Positions 16,678 through 25,680 of a stretch of 37,315 nt of DNA are shown here, piece by piece. A model generated the notes under the pieces. That model worked only from the letters and a program-made list of their open reading frames with translations. It did no database searches and was not told where the DNA came from. The stretch's first letter is position 1. Each line of letters opens with the position of its first letter. The position numbers and the translations under genes were made by a program. Source of the DNA: Bacteroidaceae bacterium (GTDB lineage Bacteria; Bacteroidota; Bacteroidia; Bacteroidales; Bacteroidaceae); the NCBI GenBank assembly GCA_017962495.1, contig JAGCVH010000029.1:1-37315 (forward strand). The letters run 5' to 3'.

Positions 16678-18311
16678 CAGCCCAAGGTTTCTATGGCAAA
16701 CTGCATACGTCTCAAGGTCTCTTCCTTGCCAAGGAATGCCGCCAATTCATACATGTCCGGACCTTGTCCTGCACCCACCAGGCAGATGCGCCAAGCATTC
16801 CAGGGACGTATCCCACTCTCTTCCGTCCAAGGGTCTATGACTGCCTTCTGCCCTTCGACAGAAAAATCATCGATGGATTCGAGCACTTTTGCAAACTGAC
16901 GCATCTCGTCGGCAGTAGTTTCCTTGGCTTCGCCCAAGGTGGGTTGCACCTCAGCAGGGTTGGAACTTGTTCCGCTCTGCATTCGGTTTACACCACTTTT
17001 CCAATTCTTACGGATGAACTTATCCTCTCTGTCAAATGCCGTAGGTGCCACGAAGAAGAACTTGCACAAAGGCCACAAGTCACTCACGAAACTCACATTG
17101 CGTTTCTTCTTGTTGCCCTCGCCATCGACGTATTCGATAACCTTCAGTTTCATCATCCTTACCACCTCGGCCTCCTTCTCTGGAGTCGATTCGATACCTT
17201 CTGCACGAAGGATTTTGTCAAACTCAGGTGTCCAAGCCTCATCGGGAAGTTGCAAGAGGTACTGATGGTTGAACCAGGCGGCTTTGACATAGTCGAACTT
17301 GGCCCCGTTCTTCGAGCACTTTGAAAGGTCGAACAGGCGAATCATTTCGTCCATCGTCATCAACTCTTGGTCGTTGCCGGGGTTCCACCCTAACAAAGCC
17401 AAGAAGTTGCAGACGGCCTGTGGCAAATAGCCACGTTCGCGATAGCCACTGCTCACTTCACCCGTCTTGGGATCGTGCCATTCGAGCGGGAACACGGGGA
17501 AACCCAGCTTGTCGCCATCGCGCTTACTCAGCTTGCCGTTTCCGACAGGCTTCAGCAACAAAGGCAAATGGGCGAAACGAGGCATCGTATCCTCCCAACC
17601 GAAAGCACGATAAAGGAGTACATGAAGCGGAGCGCTGGGCAACCACTCTTCACCACGAATGACGTGGGTCACCTCCATCAAATGGTCATCGACAATGTTG
17701 GCCAAATGGTAAGTTGGCAACTGGTCGGCACTCTTAAAGAGCACCTTGTCGTCAAGGATGCTACTGTTAATCACCACATCGCCACGGATGAGGTCATCGA
17801 CATGCACGTCCTCGCCTGGTTCTATCTTGAACCGAACCACATATTGGTTGCCTTCGTCAATCAGACGTCTTACTTCCTCGCTTGGGAGTGTCAGGGAATT
17901 GCGCATCGAGTTTCGTGTGGAAGCGTCGTATTGGAAATTATCCACTTCCTTGCGTTTTGCGTCCAATTCTTCAGGAGTGTCAAAAGCGATGTAAGCCTTG
18001 CCACTGTCAAGCAATTGCTGAACATACCTCTTATATATATCCCTGCGTTCGCTCTGCCTGTAAGGACCATGCAGGCCTCCATAACTCACGCCCTCGTCGA
18101 ACTTGATGCCCAACCACTGAAAGGCCTCGATGATATACTCCTCGGCACCCGGTACGAAACGAGTGGAGTCCGTGTCCTCGATGCGGAATATCATGTCTCC
18201 CCCATGCTGGCGGGCAAAAAGGTAATTATATAAAGCCGTACGAACTCCGCCAATATGTAACGGTCCCGTAGGACTTGGGGCAAATCTCACCCTAACTTTT
18301 CTGTCTTCCAT
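16677..18311 (-). CDS. gltX: Glutamyl-tRNA synthetase
   Basis: A 544-residue class I aminoacyl-tRNA synthetase that charges tRNA-Glu in the cytoplasm. The first ATP-binding signature appears as [20 protein letters not shown] (HIGG form of HIGH, about residues 19-22) and the second as [16 protein letters not shown]-like and IEDTDSTR motifs are typical. The C-terminal half is the helical anticodon-binding domain. It is about 40 residues longer than many GltX proteins, with the extra length in the region [21 protein letters not shown]. It is the first gene of a gltX-waaA pair with a one-base overlap. A -7 promoter box lies 26 bases before the ATG. Confidence 0.96.
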   Translation of the reverse strand: MEDRKVRVRFAPSPTGPLHIGGVRTALYNYLFARQHGGDMIFRIEDTDSTRFVPGAEEYIIEAFQWLGIKFDEGVSYGGLHGPYRQSERRDIYKRYVQQLLDSGKAYIAFDTPEELDAKRKEVDNFQYDASTRNSMRNSLTLPSEEVRRLIDEGNQYVVRFKIEPGEDVHVDDLIRGDVVINSSILDDKVLFKSADQLPTYHLANIVDDHLMEVTHVIRGEEWLPSAPLHVLLYRAFGWEDTMPRFAHLPLLLKPVGNGKLSKRDGDKLGFPVFPLEWHDPKTGEVSSGYRERGYLPQAVCNFLALLGWNPGNDQELMTMDEMIRLFDLSKCSKNGAKFDYVKAAWFNHQYLLQLPDEAWTPEFDKILRAEGIESTPEKEAEVVRMMKLKVIEYVDGEGNKKKRNVSFVSDLWPLCKFFFVAPTAFDREDKFIRKNWKSGVNRMQSGTSSNPAEVQPTLGEAKETTADEMRQFAKVLESIDDFSVEGQKAVIDPWTEESGIRPWNAWRICLVGAGQGPDMYELAAFLGKEETLRRMQFAIETLG

Positions 18312-18336
18312 TGTCTGCTTTTGCGTGTTTAATGTG

Positions 18337-18344
18337 CAAAAATA
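18337..18344 (-). promoter_or_regulatory. -7 promoter box of gltX
   Basis: Minus strand TATTTTTG, a TAnnTTTG match 26 bases before the gltX ATG. The -33 position is occupied by the heptamer repeat 18351-18385 and has no exact TTTG. Confidence 0.5.
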
Positions 18345-18350
18345 CTAAAT

Positions 18351-18385
18351 AATTATGAATTAAGAATTGTGAATTGTGAATTAAT
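18351..18385. repeat. 7-bp tandem repeat between divergent promoters
   Basis: Five uninterrupted heptamers, AATTATG, AATTAAG, AATTGTG, AATTGTG, AATTAAT, fill the space between the -7 boxes of gltX (minus) and the HD-phosphodiesterase gene (plus). They therefore cover the -33 regions of both promoters. Confidence 0.75.
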
Positions 18386-18388
18386 TCG

Positions 18389-18396
18389 TACTTTTG
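18389..18396 (+). promoter_or_regulatory. -7 promoter box of the HD-phosphodiesterase gene
   Basis: TACTTTTG matches TAnnTTTG, with ATTG (18366-18369) at a 19-base spacing as a one-mismatch -33 box. It lies downstream of the more distal ATG at 18369, so the start at 18414 is the usable one. Confidence 0.55.
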
Positions 18397-18413
18397 TGCA
18401 AAACTATACCACG

Positions 18414-20498
18414 ATGAGCCGTTTCAATCATTACAATAAGATTACATACCGCGGTTTCTTCAACCGCATGTTGGTCATCCTTCTGGGAATTGCCATTCTC
18501 GTTTTCTTCATGCCTCGAGGCAGTCAGGTGAAACTCGACATCAAGAAGGGACGCCCCTGGAACTACGGGACATTCATTGCCCGTGAGAACTTCCCCATAC
18601 TGAAGTCTGAGGAACTGCTGAAACACGAGGAAGACAGTTTGCTTGCCCTCTATCGTCCCATCTACGAGATGGATGCCGACTTGGCTGACCAGCAGATCAC
18701 GAACTTCCAGCAGACCTTCGACAACGACCTTCGCAATAGTGTCCCCGCCTACTATCGCAACCACATTTCGGGGAAACTGAAGGAGATATACAACCGAGGC
18801 ATTTTGCAAGCCACCGACTACGAGCGTCTGGTGGCAGAGAAGACTCAGGGAGTGGTCGTTTCCATCCAGAACATGGGGACCACCCTCGCCCTCAACGAGT
18901 TGTTCACACCCAAGTCGGCCTACGAATTCCTTATGCACGAAGCCGATTCAGCGCGTTTCCAGCGCAGTCTCCTGCAACGATGCAACCTCAGCCACTACCT
19001 CGAACCCAATCTCAGTTACGACAAGGAACGCTCGCAGTCGCAACTCGAGAACCTTCAGAAGCAACTTGTGCGCTATTCTGGGCAAGTCATTGCGGGACAG
19101 AAGGTGATTGACCAAGGCGATATCGTCGACGACCAGAGCTACAACATCCTCCGTTCGTGGCAGAACTATCAGGAAGGCCGCAAGCGTTCGGCAACGGAAC
19201 GCTTCAGTCAGGTGGGCGGACAGATCATCTACGTCACCATTCTACTCTGTTGCCTATTGGTCTTCTACAACCAGTTCCGAAGCGACTATCTGCAGCGCAC
19301 GCGCACCGTGCTGCTCATCACCCTGCTCACACTCGTCTTCCCGCTCATCACCTATGCCATTGTCAAGCACAGCCTGCTCTCTGTCTACATCATACCCTAC
19401 TGCATCCTGCCCATCTTCATCCGCGTCTTCCTCGACTCGCGATCGGCCTTCATCACCCACGTCATCAGCATACTGCTCTCAGCCATTGCCATAGCCTCGC
19501 CCTTCGAGTTCATCGTCGTGCAACTGGTGGCAGGACTTGTAGCCATCTACAGCCTGAGGCAGCTCTCGCAACGCAGCGAACTGTTCACGGCCGTGATGCT
19601 CGTCACCCTAGCCTCGCTCTGCGTCCATCTCTGCTTCGAGCTCGTGCGAATGAGCGTCTTCACGGGACAGGAGAAATACGATGTCGACACCTACATCTTC
19701 ATCATCATGAACGGCTTCCTGCTGCTCATCTCCTACCTGCTCCTGTTCCCCTTCGAACGCCTGTTCCGCTTCACCTCAAGCGTCACCCTTGTCGAACTCT
19801 CCAACACCAACAACGAAGTCTTGCGCCGCCTTTCCGAGGAGGCACCAGGCACGTTCCAGCATTCCATGCAGGTGGCCAACCTCGCGGCAGAAGTAGCCGT
19901 CACCCTGGGCGCCAAGAGCCAGCTTGTGCGCACCGGAGCACTCTACCACGACATTGGAAAGCTGGACGCACCAGTCTTCTATACCGAAAACCAGAGCGGT
20001 GTCAACCCTCACGACAATCTCTCCTACACCAAGAGCGCACAAATCATCATCAGCCACGTCAGGAAGGGGCTCGAGCTGGCCGAGAAATACAAGTTGCCCG
20101 AAGTCATCCGACAGTTCATCGCCACCCACCACGGACAGAGCAAAGCCAAATACTTCTACATCAAATACAAGCAGGAGAACCCCCTGCTGCAAGTCGATGA
20201 GAACTTTTTCACCTACCCTGGCCCCAATCCTTCCACCATCGAGCAAGCCATCCTCATGATGTGCGACTCCGTGGAAGCCGCCAGCCGCAGCATACCCGAG
20301 TACACCGAGGAGAACATCTCCACACTGGTCCATCGCATCATCGACAGCCAGGTGCAGGAAGGCTACTTCAACCACTGCCCCATTACCTTCCAGGACATTG
20401 CCACCACCAAGCAGGTGCTCACGGAGAAACTCATGACCATCTACCACACGCGTGTGCAGTATCCTTCACTTGAGACGCAGGCTCAAAAGCGAAGCTGA
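18414..20498 (+). CDS. Membrane HD-domain phosphodiesterase (7TMR-HD, PgpH-like)
   Basis: A 694-residue protein starting MSRFNHYNK. One N-terminal transmembrane helix (about 19-34, MLVILLGIAILVFFM) is followed by an extracytoplasmic 7TMR-HDED-like domain (to about 265). A cluster of hydrophobic helices (about 270-470) and a cytoplasmic HD domain come next. The metal-binding pair is His512-Asp513 in GALYHDIGKLDAP; HATHHG-like IATHHGQSKAKYF and MMCDSVEAASRS supply further ligands. In Listeria the related PgpH hydrolyses cyclic di-AMP; the same substrate here is a family inference. The upstream in-frame ATG at 18369 was rejected because the promoter overlaps it. It converges on the esterase gene, with a shared terminator. 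Confidence 0.88.
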   Translation: MSRFNHYNKITYRGFFNRMLVILLGIAILVFFMPRGSQVKLDIKKGRPWNYGTFIARENFPILKSEELLKHEEDSLLALYRPIYEMDADLADQQITNFQQTFDNDLRNSVPAYYRNHISGKLKEIYNRGILQATDYERLVAEKTQGVVVSIQNMGTTLALNELFTPKSAYEFLMHEADSARFQRSLLQRCNLSHYLEPNLSYDKERSQSQLENLQKQLVRYSGQVIAGQKVIDQGDIVDDQSYNILRSWQNYQEGRKRSATERFSQVGGQIIYVTILLCCLLVFYNQFRSDYLQRTRTVLLITLLTLVFPLITYAIVKHSLLSVYIIPYCILPIFIRVFLDSRSAFITHVISILLSAIAIASPFEFIVVQLVAGLVAIYSLRQLSQRSELFTAVMLVTLASLCVHLCFELVRMSVFTGQEKYDVDTYIFIIMNGFLLLISYLLLFPFERLFRFTSSVTLVELSNTNNEVLRRLSEEAPGTFQHSMQVANLAAEVAVTLGAKSQLVRTGALYHDIGKLDAPVFYTENQSGVNPHDNLSYTKSAQIIISHVRKGLELAEKYKLPEVIRQFIATHHGQSKAKYFYIKYKQENPLLQVDENFFTYPGPNPSTIEQAILMMCDSVEAASRSIPEYTEENISTLVHRIIDSQVQEGYFNHCPITFQDIATTKQVLTEKLMTIYHTRVQYPSLETQAQKRS

Positions 20499-20550
20499 CG
20501 GCCCGTGCTCCGGCGGGGTGATGGGCGTCAAGCCTATGTTCGTTGGACAT

Positions 20551-20586
20551 AAGATAAAGGTTCGAGTCGCCTCGAACCTTTATCTT
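20551..20586. terminator. Bidirectional terminator between convergent genes
   Basis: A perfect 16-bp stem (20551-20566 with 20571-20586) with a TCGC loop lies between the HD-phosphodiesterase gene (plus) and the tandem hydrolase gene (minus). The plus strand continues CTTTTCTTAT, and the stem base has several A-T pairs, so it can act in both directions. Confidence 0.85.
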
Positions 20587-20600
20587 CTTTTCTTATACAT

Positions 20601-22328
20601 TTATTTGATGAAATCCTGCAAAAATTCGCCGATGCGGTCAATCCAGGTGTAACTGCCCGTCCCGGGGGCTGCCATGGCGTGGAAGCCGTGCTGGCGGGTG
20701 GCCAGCGTGTGGAGTTCGCTCTGCACGCCCATGCTGCGCATCCTCTCCCACACCTTCACCGAGCCCATGGCGGCATAGCCGTCGGCATCGCCATGAATGA
20801 AGAGCACGGGCGCGGTCCTGAGGTCGAAACTGAAGTCGGGCACCAGCGCGTCATCATCGCCGTTCCCGCCATGGGTGTTTTCACCGTCCGCTCCGTCGGT
20901 CAGCACGTAGGCTGGATAGATGCCGATGCCCCACTGCACGTTGCAGGGGAGGCGGTCGATGGCGTCGATGGGCAGGTACGACTGATGCATCGACGAGGTT
21001 ACGCCCATCAGTGTCAGGTGCCCGCCTGCCGAACTGCCCATGATGCCTATCCGGTCGGGGTCGAGACCCAGGCTCGCGGCCTTGCTGCGCACGATGCGTA
21101 TGGCTCGCTGCAGGTCTTGCCACGCAGTGGTGTGCTTGGCAAGTCCTTCGGGTCGCGGCGTGCGGTATTTCATGGTGACTACTGTCATGCCTCGTTCGTT
21201 GAGGTAGCGGCGTGCGGGTGCCACCTCGAAGCCGTCGGGGCCGTTACCCATATATGACCCGCCAGAGTAGATGATTTGTATGGCTTTTGTCTTCAGTTCC
21301 TTGGGGAAATGCCACTCCAGATAGGGCTTGTCCTGCTTTTCCTGTGCGTCGGGCATCTTGCCTTCGGGCCACACGTCTTCCCTTACCACTTCCCTGCGTG
21401 CGTCGTCGCTGGTGAAACGGCTCATCAGAGGCACGGCACGCTCCAGCGGACCCATGTAACCCATCTGCCGCATGAACTCCACTGCACGATCCAGTCCGAA
21501 TGCTCCATGTCCCTTGCCGGGATACAGGTGCAATTCGGCGGGAATCTTACGCTTGCGCAACTCGCGGTAGATGAGTGTAGAACCATTGGGCGAATAGGGG
21601 TCGAGCCCACCGTGATGGATGCTGACGGGACACGTCTTTTCATCGAACTTGAAAAGGCTGGACAGACTGACGTCCACCCCATAGCCCTGACGCGTGGAAG
21701 GCGTACCTGTCTCACTGTCGTTTGTGGTGTAGGCAGGTGCATTCAGGACGGCCCAGTTGATGTGGCAGGGTACTTCGTCTAACTTGTCGATGGGTGCGTA
21801 GGCGGGAGTCTGCGAGTTAGCGGCCAGCAACATAGCCAGATGCGAACCTGCCGACATGCCTATGACACCTATCTTCTCAGGGTCGAAGCCACGTTTCTTG
21901 GCTTCACTGCGCACCATGCGCACGGCTCGCTGTCCGTCTTCCCATGCCGTCTGGTATATGGGAAGCACAACGGGTCGCGGTGTGCGATAGACGAAGTTGA
22001 CGCACTGGAAACCTAATTGCGTGAAGCGTTCGCGCCACATCTTGATGAGTCCCACGTCGCAGCACACCTCATAACTGCCGCCCGAGATGAGTATCATGCA
22101 TCCCTTCACGTCCGTAGCAGGTGCGTCGAACCATTCCAGATAAGCCACGCGGTGCTTGTCGGCTTTGAAGTCCTTCTGCCCCGCCTCGTCGGTCATGGCG
22201 GCAATCTGATGTCCCTGTGCGTCGGGCATCTTCCCCTTCGGCCATATCGTCTCGCGTTCCCATGCGGCGAGGTTCAGCACAGCGAAGAGGCTCACTGTCA
22301 ATAGCAAATAAAATCTTTTCAGTTTCAT
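20601..22328 (-). CDS. Secreted tandem alpha/beta-hydrolase (esterase-like, duplicated domain)
   Basis: A 575-residue protein with a signal peptide (about 1-22, MKLKRFYLLLTVSLFAVLNLAA). Two homologous alpha/beta-hydrolase domains follow, each opening with the same phrase (WPKGKMPDAQ and WPEGKMPDAQ). Nucleophile motifs are GMSAG (Ser159) and GSSAG (Ser433), each preceded by an oxyanion-type SGGSY; HGGLD...GKGHGAF and HGDAD...RQHGFH supply Asp and His. Both halves therefore look catalytically intact. The family includes acetyl-xylan and other carbohydrate esterases, but the substrate cannot be read from the sequence. I chose the ATG at 22328 because the frame upstream adds 26 residues that would bury the signal peptide. 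It likely acts in the periplasm or outside. Confidence 0.85.
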   Translation of the reverse strand: MKLKRFYLLLTVSLFAVLNLAAWERETIWPKGKMPDAQGHQIAAMTDEAGQKDFKADKHRVAYLEWFDAPATDVKGCMILISGGSYEVCCDVGLIKMWRERFTQLGFQCVNFVYRTPRPVVLPIYQTAWEDGQRAVRMVRSEAKKRGFDPEKIGVIGMSAGSHLAMLLAANSQTPAYAPIDKLDEVPCHINWAVLNAPAYTTNDSETGTPSTRQGYGVDVSLSSLFKFDEKTCPVSIHHGGLDPYSPNGSTLIYRELRKRKIPAELHLYPGKGHGAFGLDRAVEFMRQMGYMGPLERAVPLMSRFTSDDARREVVREDVWPEGKMPDAQEKQDKPYLEWHFPKELKTKAIQIIYSGGSYMGNGPDGFEVAPARRYLNERGMTVVTMKYRTPRPEGLAKHTTAWQDLQRAIRIVRSKAASLGLDPDRIGIMGSSAGGHLTLMGVTSSMHQSYLPIDAIDRLPCNVQWGIGIYPAYVLTDGADGENTHGGNGDDDALVPDFSFDLRTAPVLFIHGDADGYAAMGSVKVWERMRSMGVQSELHTLATRQHGFHAMAAPGTGSYTWIDRIGEFLQDFIK

Positions 22329-22454
22329 TCTTGCAATATTTATGGTTTGGCACGATAAAATTATGAAAAAACTATTGAACCTCAAAATCTTACTGCCAGA
22401 AATCAAGTGCGATGCCTTATTTAATCCCTTTCACTTCTTTTGGGGGGTAACAGT

Positions 22455-24974
22455 TTACATCGGATCAACGTCGAAGAAGAGTTGGGCAGAGCGATACTGG
22501 GGCTGGGAAAGCAGGTGGTGCTGAATCTGACGCAGGCGACGACGAGCGTCGGACATGCTGGCAGAGGTCTCGATCTTGAGGATGATCTGGCGACGCCACA
22601 ACTGAGAGACACGACTGATGGCAGGGGTGTCGGGACCAAGCACTCGAGTGCCGAACTGCTGGCGAAGAAGAGTGGCCATATCCGCAGCGAGACGGGCTAC
22701 GGTGGGATGGTCGCGATGTCGCAAATGGACATATATGAGACGCGAGAAGGGGGGATAGCGGAAGGCCTGACGCTCCTCGACCTGCGACTGATAGAAAGCA
22801 GGATAGTCGTTGGAGACAACCTGACTGATGAGAGGCAACTCGGGAGAGCGCGTCTGCATGATGACAAGTCCCTGCTGACGGCGACGACCAGCACGTCCGG
22901 CTACCTGCGACATAAGTTGGAAGGCTCGTTCGTAACTGCGGAAGTCGGGCTGGTTGAGCAAAGCATCGGCATTGAGGATGCCCACCACACTGACATGGTC
23001 GAAATCGAGTCCTTTGGTCACCATTTGTGTCCCGACAAGGATGTCGATATTACCACGCCCGAAATCGGCAAGCAAGCGTTCGTAAGCCATTCTACTGCGA
23101 GTGGTATCAAGGTCCATACGCCCCACACGAGCTTGAGGAAAATGTCGCTGTAGCTCTTCCTCAATACGTTCCGTACCATAGCCTACGGGCAGGAGTTCAT
23201 GACCCTCACACTGCGGACAGCGCTGCGGTATGGAATATGTGGAACCACAATAGTGACAAACCATCTGGCGAGATCCGTGATGCTGGGTGAGCGAGACGTC
23301 GCAATGGGTGCAACGCGGAGTCCATCCACACGTCTGGCACTCGACTTGTGGAGCATAGCCACGCCGATTCTGAAAGAGGATGACTTGTTGACGATGGTCG
23401 AGAGCCTCGCGCATGGCTTGAAGCAGAGGTGTGGAAAAAGCACCTTTCATCTCCTTTCGATGGCGTTGCTGACGGATATCTACGACCTGGATGCGAGGCA
23501 GCAGCACCTGTCCGTAACGCTCGGAAAGAGTGACAAGACCATACTTGCCTGACTGAGCATTGTGATAGGATTCGAGACTGGGTGTTGCCGTTCCGAGGAG
23601 AGTTTTTGCACCTAAATGGTGGGCCATAACAAGTGCCACATTGCGGGCATGATAGCGCGGGGCAGGGTCTTGCTGCTTGAAAGAGTTCTCATGCTCTTCA
23701 TCGACGATGACAAGTCCCAAGCGCTGGAAAGGCAGAAAGACGGACGAACGCACACCGACAATGATGTCATAGGGCTGTGAGGAAAGCTGTCGCTTCCAGA
23801 CTTCCACACGTTCGGCATCGGGATATTTCGAATGATAAACCCCCAGACGGTCACCAAAAACACGACGCAAGCGTTCGACGAGTTGAGCTGTAAGCACAAT
23901 CTCAGGCAACATGTATAGCACCTGACGGCCTTGGGCTATCTGCTCCTGAATGAGACGGATGTAGATTTCTGTCTTGCCACTGCTGGTGATGCCGTGCAGC
24001 AGACAGGTGTCGTGTTCGCGGAATGATGCATTAATCTCGTCATAAGCCGTTTGCTGGGCAGCAGAGAGGGAGATGGCTTTCCCTTCCAGAAGAGAAAGTG
24101 TATTATGACTTTCACCATTAGCGGTGGAGGCAATCCTCGACACTTCCTTCTCATACACCTCGAGCACACCGCGCTCCTTGAGACCACGGAAGGCTGCTTC
24201 GGACTGACCTTCCATCAGTGTCTGTTTCTCTACCTCTACAAGCAAGGAACGATTGCGAAGCGTGAGTGCAGCAGCGGCCTTCGAGAGGTCGAGATAGCGA
24301 AGCAGGAGGTCGGACTGACGCTGGGCTCGCTTCAGTTGGTCGAAGAGGTCGTTGAGACAGTCCTGACTGAAAAAGGTTTCCGTGAGACGCACGCAGTTGA
24401 CAGTGCGTGGACGATAGTTCTGACGCAACTCCTCATGCATCGACAGAGCACCTTTCTCCAACAGGTTTTTGACAATGGGCAGGACGTTCTTGACCTCGAC
24501 AACCTTTTGCAAGTCGAGGACTTTCTGCTTGCGCAGACATTCCATCAAGTCAAGCACATGCTGTTCCGCCTTTGTAAGACGGTCGTCGTCATTGTAATCT
24601 GGATTAAAGACAACCACGCTCTCGCTCTCCAACTTCAGGCCACTGGGCAATGCTGCCTTGTAGACCTCACCCAGATTGCAAAGGTAATAGTCGGCTATCC
24701 ACTGCCAAAGCCAAAGTTGTGAAGGAAGGAGGATGGGAGCGTCGTCGAGCAGATCGATGGCGTCCTTGAGTTGTTTCTCATCGCTGTATGATCCTTCGTA
24801 AACACGAAGGACGATGGCGGAATAAATCTTCTTGGAGCCAAAAGGAACAATGAGCCTACAGCCTGCCTCAACCCTGCCACGCATCGACTCGGGAAGGCGA
24901 TAGGTGTAGGTATCAGCCAGGGGAAGTGGCAGGATTACATCGGCTAAAAGAAATAGGCGAAGCGGACGTTCCAT
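22455..24974 (-). CDS. priA: Primosomal replication-restart helicase PriA
   Basis: An 839-residue superfamily 2 helicase that reloads the replisome at stalled forks. The N-terminal 3'-DNA-binding domain starts ADVILPLPLADTYTYRLP. Walker A is GITSSGKTE, Walker B is VDEEHENSFKQQ, and GTATPS is the motif III-like segment. The zinc module is complete: CQTCGWTPRCTHCD and CHYCGSTYSIPQRCPQCEG contain eight cysteines. GTQMVTKGLDF and QVAGRAGRR are the late helicase motifs. Its start codon lies inside the preceding barrel-protein gene (31-base overlap), so it is probably translated from the same transcript as the T9SS genes. Length is typical. Confidence 0.96.
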   Translation of the reverse strand: MERPLRLFLLADVILPLPLADTYTYRLPESMRGRVEAGCRLIVPFGSKKIYSAIVLRVYEGSYSDEKQLKDAIDLLDDAPILLPSQLWLWQWIADYYLCNLGEVYKAALPSGLKLESESVVVFNPDYNDDDRLTKAEQHVLDLMECLRKQKVLDLQKVVEVKNVLPIVKNLLEKGALSMHEELRQNYRPRTVNCVRLTETFFSQDCLNDLFDQLKRAQRQSDLLLRYLDLSKAAAALTLRNRSLLVEVEKQTLMEGQSEAAFRGLKERGVLEVYEKEVSRIASTANGESHNTLSLLEGKAISLSAAQQTAYDEINASFREHDTCLLHGITSSGKTEIYIRLIQEQIAQGRQVLYMLPEIVLTAQLVERLRRVFGDRLGVYHSKYPDAERVEVWKRQLSSQPYDIIVGVRSSVFLPFQRLGLVIVDEEHENSFKQQDPAPRYHARNVALVMAHHLGAKTLLGTATPSLESYHNAQSGKYGLVTLSERYGQVLLPRIQVVDIRQQRHRKEMKGAFSTPLLQAMREALDHRQQVILFQNRRGYAPQVECQTCGWTPRCTHCDVSLTQHHGSRQMVCHYCGSTYSIPQRCPQCEGHELLPVGYGTERIEEELQRHFPQARVGRMDLDTTRSRMAYERLLADFGRGNIDILVGTQMVTKGLDFDHVSVVGILNADALLNQPDFRSYERAFQLMSQVAGRAGRRRQQGLVIMQTRSPELPLISQVVSNDYPAFYQSQVEERQAFRYPPFSRLIYVHLRHRDHPTVARLAADMATLLRQQFGTRVLGPDTPAISRVSQLWRRQIILKIETSASMSDARRRLRQIQHHLLSQPQYRSAQLFFDVDPM

Positions 24975-25633
24975 GTCTGACCCTCCAAATTAACCTCGTT
25001 GATCTCGCCCATACGCCCAAGAGGAATGTTGTAGTTGAAACTGAACTGAACGTGACGCAAGAGATCGAGTCCTGCACCGATGTTCCAATCGAAGAAGGAA
25101 TGCTCGAACTTACCAACATCACCAATACGTTCACGGTCGACCAACCAATTCCACTGAGGTCCTGTGGCCAGATATAGAATGAAATTGGAATCTATCTTCC
25201 AATTATAACGCAGGTTAAAGGGGACGACGAACATGTGCATCTTCTTCTCGCGCAACTGTTCCTGTTGCTCGTAAGCCAGTTCGTTCTGATTGTAGAGAAG
25301 GGCGACGTCGAGACCCAGATTGGGCAAGGGGATGCGCGACTTTATCTTCAGTCCGACAAACCATCCCGTACGATTTTCGCGTGAAATCATTTCGCGTGAT
25401 GCAGAGAAATGACTCAGGTCGAGACCACCCTCAACGCCCCATTGCCAAGGTTTGTCCTTGTTCTTGTTTAGAGCCTCTTTGACAACTGGCAGAGGGACTG
25501 GAGTTTGGGCAGAAAGGCTTTCAATGGAAAATGGACAATGGAGAATGGACAATGAGCTATGACGCAAGAAAGGAATGCTGAAGCCGTTAAACCTCAACAT
25601 TCCAATCAATAATATCACTATTAATCTTTTCAT
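24944..25633 (-). CDS. Outer-membrane beta-barrel protein
   Basis: A 229-residue protein with an N-terminal hydrophobic start (MKRLIVILLIGML), then alternating amphipathic strands (GLKIKSRIPLPNLGLDVALLYNQ, MFVVPFNLRYNWKI, FSFNYNIPLG) and a terminal aromatic (FAYFF). This is the pattern of OMP_b-brl/PorT-type eight-stranded barrels. It may be a T9SS accessory, because it directly follows gldN (47-base gap), but PorT itself cannot be claimed from the sequence. The signal region is odd: residues about 26-37 (SLSILHCPFSIE) are coded by a 7-bp tandem repeat (25523-25557), which stretches the leader before the cleavage-like SLSAQ. It overlaps priA by 31 bases. Confidence 0.75.
   Translation of the reverse strand: MKRLIVILLIGMLRFNGFSIPFLRHSSLSILHCPFSIESLSAQTPVPLPVVKEALNKNKDKPWQWGVEGGLDLSHFSASREMISRENRTGWFVGLKIKSRIPLPNLGLDVALLYNQNELAYEQQEQLREKKMHMFVVPFNLRYNWKIDSNFILYLATGPQWNWLVDRERIGDVGKFEHSFFDWNIGAGLDLLRHVQFSFNYNIPLGRMGEINEVNLEGQTWNVRFAYFF
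25523..25557 (-). repeat. 7-bp tandem repeat inside a signal-peptide coding region
   Basis: Plus-strand heptamers AATGGAA, AATGGAC, AATGGAG, AATGGAC, AATGAGC, five without interruption, lie within the leader of the barrel-protein gene. Seven is not a multiple of three, so a gain or loss of one unit would shift the frame. Confidence 0.75.
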
Positions 25634-25680
25634 TACTCTCCTTTAAGATGTCTCTCTCCCTGGGGAGATCGAAAGGTGCT

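Noticed and set aside
19157-20200. Open frame of 347 codons on the plus strand
   Set aside because: It is a +1 shadow of the HD-phosphodiesterase with a His/Pro/Arg-rich product and no recognisable domain.
24944-25633. Assignment of the barrel protein as PorT
   Set aside because: Size and fold class agree, but no residue pattern specific to PorT was recognised; position alone is not sufficient.
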